Positions 32,103-40,309 are shown, counted from the first letter of the stretch. The stretch: DNA of 53,056 bases from Streptomyces cucumeris (GCF_024295805.1 NZ_JANCLX010000036.1:43403-96458); one strand, 5' to 3'. Program-made: numbers and translations. Notes: generated by a model from the letters alone, not told the origin.

Positions 32103-32810
32103 ATGAACGTGGACGACGGCACGACCGTGCGCCTGCCCTCGTTCCGCGGCCGCCGCAACCTCCGCGAGGAGATCACCGAGACCCTCCGGGGCGCGGTGAT
32201 CGCGGGAGAGATGAAACCCGGGGTCGTCTACTCCGCGCCCAGTCTGGCCGAGCAGTTCGGGGTCTCCCCCACCCCGGTGCGCGAGGCCCTGCTCGACCTC
32301 GCCAAGGAGGGGCTCGTCGAGGTCGTCCGCAACAAGGGCTTCCGGGTCACCGCCCTCTCCCCGGCCGAACTCGACGAGATCAACGAGCTCAGGGCGCTCA
32401 TCGAGGTGCCCACCATCCGCCGGATCACCGAACGGGGCGTCCCCGCCGCGGTCATCGCCGAACTGCGCCCGCTGGCCGCGGGGATCGAGAAGGCCGCCGA
32501 GGAGCGGGACTTCATCGCGCATGTCACCATCGATATGCAGTTCCACCTCACCCTGCTGGAGCTGGCCGGAAACGCCCGGCTGCTGGAGACGGTACGGGGC
32601 TTGCGCACCAGCTCCCGGCTCTACGGGCTGAAGACGCTCACCGAGGGCGACGCGCTGTTCGACTCCTCCCATGAGCACGCGGAGTTGCTGGATCTGATCG
32701 AGGCCGGTGACGCGGACGGCGCGGAGGCGCTCATGCGCCGCCACATCGGCCATGTACGGGGGATCTGGAGCGAGAAGAACCCGCCGGACCACGACTCCGG
32801 CCGGAGCTGA
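32103..32810 (+). CDS. GntR/FadR-family (FCD) regulator of hydroxyproline genes
   Basis: 235 residues. The N-terminal winged helix (about 20-90: APSLAEQFGVSPTPVREALLDLAKEGLVEVV) is followed by an all-helical FCD effector domain, in which D and H residues of IDMQFHLTLLELAGN and SSHEHAELLDLIEAGD probably bind a metal and an organic acid. It follows the epimerase gene by 105 bases on the same strand. It likely represses the operon through the dyads at 27055 and perhaps 30010, with a pathway intermediate as ligand (inference). Confidence 0.87.
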   Translation: MNVDDGTTVRLPSFRGRRNLREEITETLRGAVIAGEMKPGVVYSAPSLAEQFGVSPTPVREALLDLAKEGLVEVVRNKGFRVTALSPAELDEINELRALIEVPTIRRITERGVPAAVIAELRPLAAGIEKAAEERDFIAHVTIDMQFHLTLLELAGNARLLETVRGLRTSSRLYGLKTLTEGDALFDSSHEHAELLDLIEAGDADGAEALMRRHIGHVRGIWSEKNPPDHDSGRS

Positions 32811-32828
32811 CACGGCGCCGGTCGCGAA

Positions 32829-32881
32829 GACCCGCCCCGGCCCTGAGCGGTACCGGGTGTACGTCCTGGCCGGGGCGGGTC
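32829..32881. terminator. Bidirectional terminator between GntR gene and phytase
   Basis: Perfect 14-bp inverted repeat, GACCCGCCCCGGCC at 32829-32842 and its complement at 32868-32881, with a 25-base loop, in the 87-base gap between converging genes. Confidence 0.65.
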
Positions 32882-32897
32882 ACCGGACGGCGGCCGG

Positions 32898-34268
32898 TCA
32901 GTCCGTGTCGCGGGGGTCGAACGACGTGGTGTCCACCAGCAGCCGGTCGGGGAAGGCCGATGCCACCGCGTCCCACCGCACGAACTTGTAGCCGGTGCTC
33001 TCCCGGTCCCCGTCCGCCGGTGTGGCCTCACCGTCCTGGGAGACCCACATGCCCTGGGGGAAGCGCTCCCCGAGGGGGACGTTCACCACGGTGGAACCGT
33101 CCGAGTGCTGCACACCGTCGGTGGCCGGGCTGTCGGTCACGGTGAACGAGCCCACCCACGCGTTGTCCCCGTCACGGCGGTAGACGGCGAAGGTGCTGTC
33201 ACCCTGGCTGGAAGCGAGGACGTATCCCTTGCCGTCCTTCGCGTGGTAGACGGTGACCCCCTCGGCGTCCGCGGCGAGGTGGCGGCCGCCGTAGCCGGGG
33301 TCGGCGGAGGTGTCGATCACACACTCCTCCTCCTCGGTGTCATACGTCCACGGCACCCCGTACTCGCGGACCTTGTCCATGAGCGCGGGCTTGCCGAACT
33401 CCTCGTCGTCCAGGTCCACCCGCCACAGGCCGATGTCCTCCTGGGCCGCGTAGAGGATGTGTTCCTCCTGGTCGACCGCCATGCCCTCGACCTGCGCGTG
33501 CTCCCCGGGGTCCGCGCACGGGGTCCACTTCTTCTGGTTGGGCAGGGTGAACGTCCCCGGGAGGTCGACGCTGTCCTTGCTCTTGTAGCCGACCTTGCCG
33601 TCGTCGTCCGTCAGCTTCAGCAGCGCCATCCGGGTCTCGGCGCGCTGGGACACCACCGCGTAGGCGTCCCCGTCGTGGCTGTAGGCGGCCAGCCCGTAGG
33701 CGGTGTGCTGCTCGTCCACCTCCGCCTCGCTCCCGGCGAAGACCGGTGCGACGTCATCGGAGGTGACATCGCGCAGCGGTGCCTTCCCGTCGGCGAGGGC
33801 CGCGCCGTCGACGGCGTAGACCCGGATCCGGTCCCGGCCACGGTCGCTGACGAGAGCCAGGTCGGTCTTCTCACCGTCGAGTTCGAAGCCGTACACGATG
33901 TCCACGTTGTTGAAGCGGCCGGGTGCCGCGTCGTCACCGGGCGCCGGTGGCGCGGCGATGTGCTGGAGCCGGGCGCCGTCGAGTCCGTAGACGTCCAGCC
34001 CGCCCTGCTTGAGGGTGCCGATGACGAGGCTGCGGCCGGGCTGGTCGGGATCGACCCATACGGCGGGGTCGTCGGCGTTGGCCTTGCCACCGGCGGCGTC
34101 GTCGTGGACGGCCGGGGTCTCCACGGCGGCGGCCACCTCCGGCGGCCGGGGGTCCCCGGCCGCCACCGCGGTCGATGCGCAGGCAAGGACGGTGAACGTG
34201 GCGAGGGCGGTGGTCCGTCGTGAGCGGGGGGCGGTGCGGTGAGCGGTTCTGCGGATGGCAGATCTCAC
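32898..34268 (-). CDS. Secreted beta-propeller phytase
   Basis: 456 residues. A basic N-terminus and hydrophobic segment (about 20-37, ending AVAAG) form an export signal. The mature part is a six-bladed, calcium-rich beta-propeller phytase with NADDPAVWVDP, RFNNVDIVYGFEL, DLALVSDRGRDRIRVY, HAQVEGMAVDQEEHILY and DGVQHSDGSTVVN. It releases phosphate from phytate outside the cell. Two Cys in the middle (TPCADPG and EEECVID) may form a disulfide. Alone in its transcription unit, with a PHO-box-like sequence about 65 bases upstream, so phosphate-starvation control is likely. Confidence 0.92.
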   Translation of the reverse strand: MRSAIRRTAHRTAPRSRRTTALATFTVLACASTAVAAGDPRPPEVAAAVETPAVHDDAAGGKANADDPAVWVDPDQPGRSLVIGTLKQGGLDVYGLDGARLQHIAAPPAPGDDAAPGRFNNVDIVYGFELDGEKTDLALVSDRGRDRIRVYAVDGAALADGKAPLRDVTSDDVAPVFAGSEAEVDEQHTAYGLAAYSHDGDAYAVVSQRAETRMALLKLTDDDGKVGYKSKDSVDLPGTFTLPNQKKWTPCADPGEHAQVEGMAVDQEEHILYAAQEDIGLWRVDLDDEEFGKPALMDKVREYGVPWTYDTEEEECVIDTSADPGYGGRHLAADAEGVTVYHAKDGKGYVLASSQGDSTFAVYRRDGDNAWVGSFTVTDSPATDGVQHSDGSTVVNVPLGERFPQGMWVSQDGEATPADGDRESTGYKFVRWDAVASAFPDRLLVDTTSFDPRDTD

Positions 34269-34327
34269 GGCTCTCCTCGGATGTGTTGCCGGATCACGGA
34301 CAAAACACCGGGAGCGTAGGGGGGTTG

Positions 34328-34345
34328 GGTGAACATCTCCACAAC
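34328..34345 (-). promoter_or_regulatory. Candidate PHO box before the phytase gene
   Basis: On the minus strand a conserved direct-repeat unit GTTCACC (34334-34328) is preceded exactly 11 bases upstream by a degenerate GTTGTGG (34345-34339), the 11-base spacing of Streptomyces PhoP sites. About 65 bases before the phytase ATG. Confidence 0.45.
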
Positions 34346-34369
34346 CACGGGCAACGGGAGTCCCGTGGT
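34344..34369. terminator. Hairpin after the methyltransferase gene
   Basis: Perfect 8-bp stem ACCACGGG (34344-34351) / CCCGTGGT (34362-34369), 10-base loop, 53 bases past the methyltransferase stop and just upstream of the PHO-box-like sequence, with which it shares two bases. Confidence 0.4.
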
Positions 34370-34421
34370 CACCGTGAACGTGAGCGCCGCCGTACGCCCC
34401 GGAGGGGATGGGCGGCCGTGG

Positions 34422-35225
34422 TCACCGTGCGGTCGTCCCGGGGCCGGGCCGGGTGCCCCAGGCCGTGATCATCCCGGCTGACAGCGCGGCGCAGTCGGGC
34501 GAGTCGAGATAGCCGATGGCCGCGTCGATCCCGGCGTCGTCCACCTGGCCGGTGGCCACCATCGCCTCCCTCGCCCGGTTCCAGGTCTCCGCCCAGAAGC
34601 GGCTGATGGGGCTGCCGGGGAGCAGGGGCGGCACATGGACCTCGGCGGCGACGGAGGTGAGCCCCGCGGTGCGCAGCAGCCGAGGGTATTCGGCGACCCA
34701 GGAGACATCGGTGCCGATGGTGTCGCGCAGCCCCCGCCACATGGCGGCCATGGCCCTGCTGTACGGCGTCGGGGGCGCGGTCGCGGTGATCAGGTCGATG
34801 GCGTCGCTGAGCACCAACACCCCGCCGGGTGCGAGCAGTTGCGCGAACTTGCCGATCAGCCGGCGCCACGCGGGCAGATGCATCAGGACGAAGCGGGCGT
34901 GGACCAGGTGGAAGCGGCCCGGGTCGAACTCCGGCGCGGTGATGTCCGCCTCCATGACCTCGAGCCCGGGGACGGGGTGCGCGGTCAGGAAACGCGGGTC
35001 GCGGTCGACGGCGAGCACGGAGTCGACACCGGTCTCGGTCAGCAGCCGCCTGGCGACGGTGCCGGTCCCCGCGCCCGCGTCGAGACAGTGCCATCCGGGC
35101 CCGGCACCCAGGTGCCGCAGGCGGTCCAGGGTCACGCTGTCGTAGGTGAGCGCGCCGAGGTCGATCCGGTCGTCCTCGCCGGTCCGCTCGGGCGGGAACA
35201 CCTCCTGGCCGTAGTGGCCCGTCAT
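34422..35225 (-). CDS. Class I SAM-dependent methyltransferase
   Basis: 267 residues from ATG 35225. Motif I is CLDAGAGTGTVARRLL, the acidic end of strand 2 is VLAVDRDPRF, motif post-I is MEADITAPEF, and FALVLMHLP-type sequence (FVLMHLPAWRRLI) leads into LLAPGGVLVLSDAI. This is a Methyltransf_11/25-type small-molecule methyltransferase. The substrate is unknown and neighbours give no pathway clue. An upstream in-frame start (35270, MCADP) is possible but has weaker coding character. Confidence 0.8.
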   Translation of the reverse strand: MTGHYGQEVFPPERTGEDDRIDLGALTYDSVTLDRLRHLGAGPGWHCLDAGAGTGTVARRLLTETGVDSVLAVDRDPRFLTAHPVPGLEVMEADITAPEFDPGRFHLVHARFVLMHLPAWRRLIGKFAQLLAPGGVLVLSDAIDLITATAPPTPYSRAMAAMWRGLRDTIGTDVSWVAEYPRLLRTAGLTSVAAEVHVPPLLPGSPISRFWAETWNRAREAMVATGQVDDAGIDAAIGYLDSPDCAALSAGMITAWGTRPGPGTTAR

Positions 35226-35453
35226 GGCGGGTCCGGGATCCCGCGCACCGGGCCGGGGGTCTGCGCACATGGGTCGGTCACCGCCTCCGGGTGGCGCCCG
35301 CCGGCCGCGAACGGCCGCCGCGAGCGGCTGGCCCCCTGCCCTCCATTGTGGCCGAGTCACCCCGGCCCTTCCTGTCGTGGCGGACGACTCACGACGGACG
35401 GCGCGTGCCGGAGGGCTCGTGGCCGGTGGCCCGGTCCCCCTACGCTGGTCCCC

Positions 35454-35522
35454 GTGCATCTCTGCTTCGTCCGTACCGGGAACGCCTGCCGGTCCCCGTC
35501 CGCCACGCCGACCGCCGTATGA
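35454..35522 (+). pseudogene. Vestige of a low-molecular-weight tyrosine phosphatase (22 codons)
   Basis: GTG 35454 opens a 22-codon frame reading VHLCFVRTGNACRSPSATPTAV and stopping at 35520-35522 in an ATGA overlap with the fructosamine kinase start. The sequence is the N-terminal P-loop of LMW-PTP (normally CFVCTGNICRSPMAEAV), but the nucleophilic Cys is Arg and the remaining ~130 residues are missing. In many Streptomyces a ptpA-type gene directly precedes a fructosamine kinase, so this looks like an internally deleted remnant. It may still act as a coupling leader for the kinase. Confidence 0.65.
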
Positions 35523-36400
35523 CCGCCCGCGCGGAAGCCGGGGAGCGCGGAGGCCCGGCCGCGGCGGCCGAGCGGTTCACCGGCCGCCGGGTGACCGCCG
35601 AGCGTCCGCTGTCGGGCGCGCTCACCGAAGTCGCGCTGGGCGACGGGCAGGTGGTCATGGTCAAGCGCGCCGACGGCCCCGGCGCAGTACGGGCCGAGGC
35701 GGCGGGGCTGCGCTGGCTGGCCGACACGGGAACGGTCCGTGTTCCGGCGGTGTACGGCCACGACAGGCGCTGGCTGGTCACCGAACGGATTCCGACCGGC
35801 CCGCCGGACACCGGAGCGGCCGTGCGGTTCGGCCGCGATCTGGCCGCCCTGCACACCTCCGGTGCGTCCGCATTCGGCGCGCCGCCGCCCGACGGCCCCG
35901 AGGACGCGTACATCGGGCTCGCCCCGATGCGCAATGTGCCGGGCACGGACTGGCCGCGCTGGTACGCCGAGCGGCGGGTGCTGCCGTATCTGCGCCGCGC
36001 GGTCGACGACGGCACGGTACGCCCCGCCGAGGCCGGGGTGGTCGAACGCGTCTGCGCGCGGCTGCCGGAGCTGGCGGGCCCGGCCGAACCGCCCGCCCGG
36101 CTGCACGGCGACCTGTGGAGCGGCAATGTGCTGTGGGGTGCCGACGGACGGGTCCGGCTGATCGACCCGGCCGCGCACGGCGGACACCGGGAGACCGATC
36201 TGGCGATGCTCGACCTGTTCGGCTGCCCGTATCCGGACCGGGTGCTGGAGGGCTACCAGGAGGCGGCACCGCTCGCCGACGGCTGGCGGGAGCGGGTCGG
36301 GCTGCATCAGCTCTTCCCGCTGCTGGTGCACACGGTGCTGTTCGGCCGCGGCTATGCCGAGCGGGCGCTCGCGGTGGCCGGGGCGGCCGTGGCGCGGTGA
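35519..36400 (+). CDS. Fructosamine kinase-family protein
   Basis: 293 residues, aminoglycoside-phosphotransferase-like fold of the fructosamine-3-kinase (ketosamine kinase) family, which phosphorylates sugar-amine adducts for deglycation. Visible: ATP lysine in VVMVKRAD, catalytic loop RLHGDLWSGNVLW with HGD and N, and the metal Asp in RLIDPAAHGGHRETDLAMLDLF. ATG 35519 overlaps the stop of the vestigial phosphatase frame (ATGA) and has no clear ribosome site of its own, so translation may depend on that frame. Confidence 0.9.
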   Translation: MTARAEAGERGGPAAAAERFTGRRVTAERPLSGALTEVALGDGQVVMVKRADGPGAVRAEAAGLRWLADTGTVRVPAVYGHDRRWLVTERIPTGPPDTGAAVRFGRDLAALHTSGASAFGAPPPDGPEDAYIGLAPMRNVPGTDWPRWYAERRVLPYLRRAVDDGTVRPAEAGVVERVCARLPELAGPAEPPARLHGDLWSGNVLWGADGRVRLIDPAAHGGHRETDLAMLDLFGCPYPDRVLEGYQEAAPLADGWRERVGLHQLFPLLVHTVLFGRGYAERALAVAGAAVAR

Positions 36401-36431
36401 GACGGCGGACGCAGGCCACGTCGGCCCCGGT

Positions 36432-37421
36432 TCAGTGGCTGTCCCAGACATCCGGCCGGGCGCCGTCGACATCGGTGAACCCGTACTCCCGGGCGAGCTG
36501 GGCGGAGCTGACCGACTGCTGGTTCCACCGGGCCCGTTCGGGGTCCGCCGCCAGCGCGGTGACGGCCCGGCCGATGTAGCGCGGCGATTCGGAGGACGCG
36601 AAGCTCGCGGGGGCGGTCGGCAGTCCCCCGTCCCGGTCGGGGGCGAGCGCGTCGCGCCAGTTCTCCTCCGTCACCCCGTAGTTGTCGAGCATCATCTCCG
36701 ACCTCAGCCAGCCGGGCGTCAGGGCGACCGCGGTGGCTCCGTAGGGCGCGAGTTCATGGCCCTGGGAGAACGCCAGCCGGTTCACCGAGGTCTTCACCAG
36801 GTCGTAGAAGACCGAGATGCGGTACCGCCCGGCGTTGTACGCGGCGGTGCCGTCGGTCACCTCGACCAGCAGACCGCCCGGCTTCCCGATCAGCAGCGGC
36901 AGCAGATGGTGCGAGGTGATCAGGTGTGTTTCGAGGCCGAGCCGGAGGATGCGCAGTCCGTCGTCGAGACGGTGGTTCCAGATCGGGGTGTTCCAGTCGG
37001 CAGGGCCGCCCTTGAGCCGCTCGGCTCCCCAGATGTTGTTCACCAGCACATCGATGGCGCCGTGTTCGCGGCGCACGCGGTCGGCCAGCCGACGGACCTG
37101 TCCGGGGTCGAGATGGTCGGTCCGGACGGCGACCCCGGTGCCGCCGAGCCGGGTCACGAGTTCGGCGGTCCCCTCGATGGTCTCGGGGCGGTCGTAGTCC
37201 GATCCGCCACTGCCGGTCACACTGCTGCGGCCGGTACAGACGACGGTCGCACCGGCCTCGCCGAGCGCGGCGGCGATACCGCGTCCGGCGCCACGGGTCG
37301 CTCCCGCGACGACGGCGACCCGTCCGCGCAGCGCGTTGGACCCGCCGTGTGTCCCGTGCACCGCCTGTGCCGTATGCCCGTCGTCCGCGAGATGCCCGTC
37401 GTGATCGAGTGATCGGCTCAC
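36432..37421 (-). CDS. Short-chain dehydrogenase with extended C-terminus
   Basis: 329 residues if GTG 37421 is used; GTG 37361 is a plausible shorter start. The first ~35 residues are not part of the fold. Rossmann motif AGATRGAGRGIAAAL, NNIWGAER replacing the usual NNAG, and active-site YDLVK (Y-x3-K) in SVFYDLVKTSVNRLAF. The protein is longer than a classical SDR (~250) because of a C-terminal extension of ~60 residues. Substrate unknown. Converges with the kinase gene across 31 bases. Confidence 0.82.
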   Translation of the reverse strand: MSRSLDHDGHLADDGHTAQAVHGTHGGSNALRGRVAVVAGATRGAGRGIAAALGEAGATVVCTGRSSVTGSGGSDYDRPETIEGTAELVTRLGGTGVAVRTDHLDPGQVRRLADRVRREHGAIDVLVNNIWGAERLKGGPADWNTPIWNHRLDDGLRILRLGLETHLITSHHLLPLLIGKPGGLLVEVTDGTAAYNAGRYRISVFYDLVKTSVNRLAFSQGHELAPYGATAVALTPGWLRSEMMLDNYGVTEENWRDALAPDRDGGLPTAPASFASSESPRYIGRAVTALAADPERARWNQQSVSSAQLAREYGFTDVDGARPDVWDSH

Positions 37422-37749
37422 CCGACGAGTGTGGCACGGCGAGGCGTCCCCGGAAGGGAGGGCAGGGGCCGGGAGGGGCGCCGGTGACGGCACCGGTGAG
37501 AACCGTCACAGGTCCTCCACGGCCCGGATACACCGCAGGTCGGCGCCGGGTTTCCCTGTACTATGAGGCGGCAAGCAACGAACCACTCTGCCTGATGCAG
37601 AGCTGGCGCGACCGCTCGGCGGCCGCGGTCCTTCTGCCCCCTTTCGGCGCGGACCCGGTATCTACCCCGGTCCTGCGCGAGAGGACAGCTCTCGGCGCAC
37701 TCCGCGATGACGCTCGGGTGCGCTACCAGGCGGCAGAAAGGGCCTGGCC
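37422..37749. promoter_or_regulatory. Structured leader/promoter region of the MFS gene
   Basis: 328 bases without a supported gene, between divergent SDR and MFS genes. A -10-like TACTAT lies at 37559-37564. Downstream are two clear hairpins: CTCTGC/GCAGAG (37586-37602, 5-base loop) and CGAGAG/CTCTCG (37678-37694, 5-base loop, flanked by further GCGC pairing), with a weaker GC-rich GACCGC/GCGGTC pairing between them. If transcription starts near 37571 the MFS mRNA has a ~180-base folded leader. No known riboswitch class was recognised. Confidence 0.4.
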
Positions 37750-39078
37750 GTGGCAACCGCGGTCTCCACCACCCCTCCTGTCCGGCGTCCCGAGCCCGCC
37801 GAGCGGCCCGAGCCGCCCACGCGCCCCGGATACGGACAACTGCTGCGCACACCCGGCGCGTGGACGTTCCTGCTGCCGGGTTTCGCCGCCCGGCAGCCGT
37901 TCGCGATGCTCACCATCAGCATCGTGCTGCTGCTGCGCCACACCACCGGTTCCTACGGAGTGGCCGGTGCGGTGGCGGCGGTCACCGGTGTCTCCATGGC
38001 GCTGTTCGCCCCGCAGGGCGGCAAGCTGGCCGACCGCTACGGACAGCGCGCGGTCCTGGTCCCCGGGGTACTGATGCACGCCGCGTCCGCGGGGCTGCTG
38101 ACGGCGCTCGCGCTGGGACACGCACCGCTGTGGGCGCTGTTCGCCGCCGCGGTGCCGACGGGCGCCTCCGTACCGCAGGTCGGCCCCATGGTGCGGGCCC
38201 GCTGGGCGGCCACGCTGGGGGACGGCTCCGGACCGGACGGACGGCGCAGTCCGCTGCTGGCGACGGCGGCGGCCTTCGAGTCGGTGACGGACGAGCTGAC
38301 GTTCGTCATCGGACCCGTCCTGGCGACCGCCCTGAGCACCGGGGTGCATCCGGCCTCCGGGCTGATCGCGGAGGCGGCGCTGACCCTGGCGGGCGGGCTG
38401 CTCTTCGCGGCCCAGCGGCGTACCGCGCCGCCGGTGAACGCGGCCTCGCGGGGCAGCGGTGAGCGGCGTGCCTCCGCCCTGTCCGTACCGGGCGTACGGG
38501 TCCTGGCCGTGGCGTTCCTGGGCATCGGCTCGGTCTTCGGCGGAATGCAGGTGGCCCTGACGGCCTTCACCGAGGAGCTCGGCCAACCGGGTCTGAACGG
38601 TGTGCTGTACGGGACGTTCGCCGCGGGCAACATGCTCGCGGGCGTGGCCTGCGGGGCCATCGCGTGGCGTACCTCGCCGCAGCGACGGCTGCTGGTGTCC
38701 TACGCCGCGCTGGCGCTGGCCTGCTCGACCCTGTGGGCGGTGCACGCCCCGCTGGCGCTCGGCGGGCTGGGGCTGCTGGTCGGACTGTGCATCGCCCCGG
38801 CGCTGATCACCGGATACACCCTGGTCGAGTCCCTGGTTCCGGCCACCTCGCGCACGGAGGCGTTCACCTGGCTGACCGGCTCGGTGGCGCTGGGGCAGGC
38901 CACGGCCGTGACGGTGGCCGGGCAGATGGCGGACGGCTTCGGCGCGAGCGCGGCCTTCACGGTGCCGCTGGGCGGTACCGCACTGGCCTTGCTGACCGTG
39001 GTCGCGCTGCGCGGCCGGATCGCACCGCGTGCACGGCGTATCGCCCTGGACCGGGCGGGCGCCTCCCTGTCGTCCTGA
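37750..39078 (+). CDS. MFS transporter, multidrug-exporter type
   Basis: 442 residues from GTG 37750, about 12 membrane helices. MFS motif A-like GGKLADRYGQRAVLV follows helix 2. A Pro/Glu-rich cytosolic N-terminus precedes helix 1 at about residue 35. The central loop (about 225-240) separates the two six-helix halves, each with GFFA-type Gly/Ala-rich helices. Similar Streptomyces proteins are annotated as drug exporters; the substrate is unknown. The long structured leader suggests post-initiation control. Confidence 0.85.
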   Translation: MATAVSTTPPVRRPEPAERPEPPTRPGYGQLLRTPGAWTFLLPGFAARQPFAMLTISIVLLLRHTTGSYGVAGAVAAVTGVSMALFAPQGGKLADRYGQRAVLVPGVLMHAASAGLLTALALGHAPLWALFAAAVPTGASVPQVGPMVRARWAATLGDGSGPDGRRSPLLATAAAFESVTDELTFVIGPVLATALSTGVHPASGLIAEAALTLAGGLLFAAQRRTAPPVNAASRGSGERRASALSVPGVRVLAVAFLGIGSVFGGMQVALTAFTEELGQPGLNGVLYGTFAAGNMLAGVACGAIAWRTSPQRRLLVSYAALALACSTLWAVHAPLALGGLGLLVGLCIAPALITGYTLVESLVPATSRTEAFTWLTGSVALGQATAVTVAGQMADGFGASAAFTVPLGGTALALLTVVALRGRIAPRARRIALDRAGASLSS

Positions 39079-39083
39079 CCGGA

Positions 39084-39110
39084 CGCGCCCCGGTACGTGG
39101 CCGGGGCGCG
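39084..39110. terminator. Terminator hairpin between MFS and monooxygenase-like genes
   Basis: Perfect 10-bp stem CGCGCCCCGG (39084-39093) / CCGGGGCGCG (39101-39110), 7-base loop, 6 bases after the MFS stop, between converging genes. Confidence 0.7.
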
Positions 39111-39151
39111 GCCGCCGGTCGGCTCGGCCCCTTGCCGGGAGCGGGGCACCC

Positions 39152-39433
39152 TCAGGGCGACATGAGCTGGAAGATCTCGCGGGGGCGTTCTTCACGCTCG
39201 TCGAAAACGATGTCGGCCCCCGCCTTCGCCGTCACCGCGGAAAGCGCCGAATCCAGCGCCGTCGCGGATTCGCAGCGCACCGTGGACACCACCGCGTCAT
39301 CGTTCACCCAGCACTCGGCCGACAGGCACCCCGGGGAATCCCGGAACACCTCGGCGACGCGGTGGACGCGGTCGATGAACTCTTCCCGGTGCGCGGCCCG
39401 CGGATAGTGGAATGCCACGAGACATGCTTTCAC
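39152..39433 (-). CDS. Small ABM-like (antibiotic biosynthesis monooxygenase) protein
   Basis: 93 residues from GTG 39433, with AGGAG upstream. The size and pattern (MKACLVAFHYP first strand, VHRVAEVFRDSPGCLSAECWV, terminal REIFQLMSP) fit the dimeric alpha+beta-barrel ABM/YgiN superfamily, which oxidises quinol-like substrates without cofactor or acts in stress roles. It diverges from a TetR gene, with a perfect palindrome between them, so it is the likely target of that regulator. Family call is moderate. Confidence 0.65.
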   Translation of the reverse strand: MKACLVAFHYPRAAHREEFIDRVHRVAEVFRDSPGCLSAECWVNDDAVVSTVRCESATALDSALSAVTAKAGADIVFDEREERPREIFQLMSP

Positions 39434-39517
39434 GCTGTTCTCCTCAGGCAGATATCAGCAGATGAAGCCGTGGTCGCGGCCATCGGCGGCCTTCCGGGGC
39501 CTCCGACGGGCGCCATA

Positions 39518-39533
39518 TATACGGTACCGTATA
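39518..39533. promoter_or_regulatory. 16-bp perfect palindromic operator
   Basis: TATACGGTACCGTATA, fully self-complementary, in the 175-base region between the divergent ABM-like and TetR genes (85 and 76 bases from the two starts). Typical TetR-family operator that could repress both genes. Confidence 0.75.
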
Positions 39534-39608
39534 GCAGATGGCGGCGCCCGGTGGCACCGCCGGATACCGGCACACGGACGAATACCAGGAACAGGGACGG
39601 GAAGAGCC

Positions 39609-40157
39609 ATGGGCGCCGAAACCCGAACGCCTCGCGGGAAATGGATCGAGACCGGACTGCGGGCGCTCGCCGACGGCGGTCCCGATGCCGTCCGTGTCGA
39701 AGCGCTCGCGAAATCCCTCGGGGTCACCAAGGGCGGCTTCTACGGTTACTTCGCCGACCGGAGCGCCCTGCTGGAGGAGATGCTCGACACCTGGGAGCGC
39801 GAAAGCGTCGACGATCTGCTCGCACGCGTCGAGCACGAGGGCGGTGACACCGAGGCCAGGATGCGGAAGGCCGGTGAGCTGGCCTCCGGCGGCCGGCTGC
39901 TGGCGATCGATCTCGCGGTCCGCGACTGGGCCCGGCGGGACCGTGCGGTCGCGGACCGGCTGCGCCGCGTCGACAACCGGCGGATGGACTATCTGCGCTC
40001 CCTGTTCCGCGAGCGCTACGACGACGAGGACGAGGTCGAGGCGCGCTGCATGCTCTCCTTCTCGCTCCTGGTCGGCAATCACTTCCTGGCCGCCGACCAC
40101 GGGGACCGCAGCCGTGAAGAGGTCTATGAACTCGCGGTCAAGCTGATCAGGAGCTGA
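39609..40157 (+). CDS. TetR-family transcriptional regulator
   Basis: 182 residues. N-terminal helix-turn-helix: KWIETGLRALADGGPDAVRVEALAKSLGVTKGGFYGYFADRSALLEEML (about 11-60) is textbook TetR_N, with GGFYGYF marking the recognition helix. The C-terminal ligand domain resembles the TetR_C group with RLLAIDLAVRDWARRD. ATG 39609 follows GGGAAG. Probably autoregulates and represses the divergent ABM-like gene from the palindrome at 39518. Confidence 0.92.
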   Translation: MGAETRTPRGKWIETGLRALADGGPDAVRVEALAKSLGVTKGGFYGYFADRSALLEEMLDTWERESVDDLLARVEHEGGDTEARMRKAGELASGGRLLAIDLAVRDWARRDRAVADRLRRVDNRRMDYLRSLFRERYDDEDEVEARCMLSFSLLVGNHFLAADHGDRSREEVYELAVKLIRS

Positions 40158-40309
40158 TCCGGCCCGGCGCCCCGGCCGGGATGCGATCCCGGTCCCCGGA
40201 AGGGGCTTGCGCCGGCCGGGAGACATCGGATTGGGTGAACACCGCCGGCCGGAGAGCGTACGTACCCACGGCATCACCGGCGTTTTCCTTTTCACAGGAG
40301 GGTGGGCCC

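Noticed and set aside
37563..37595. An 11-codon leader peptide frame before the MFS gene
   Set aside because: No ribosome site, and the ATG overlaps a -10-like TACTAT, so it is probably not transcribed or not translated.
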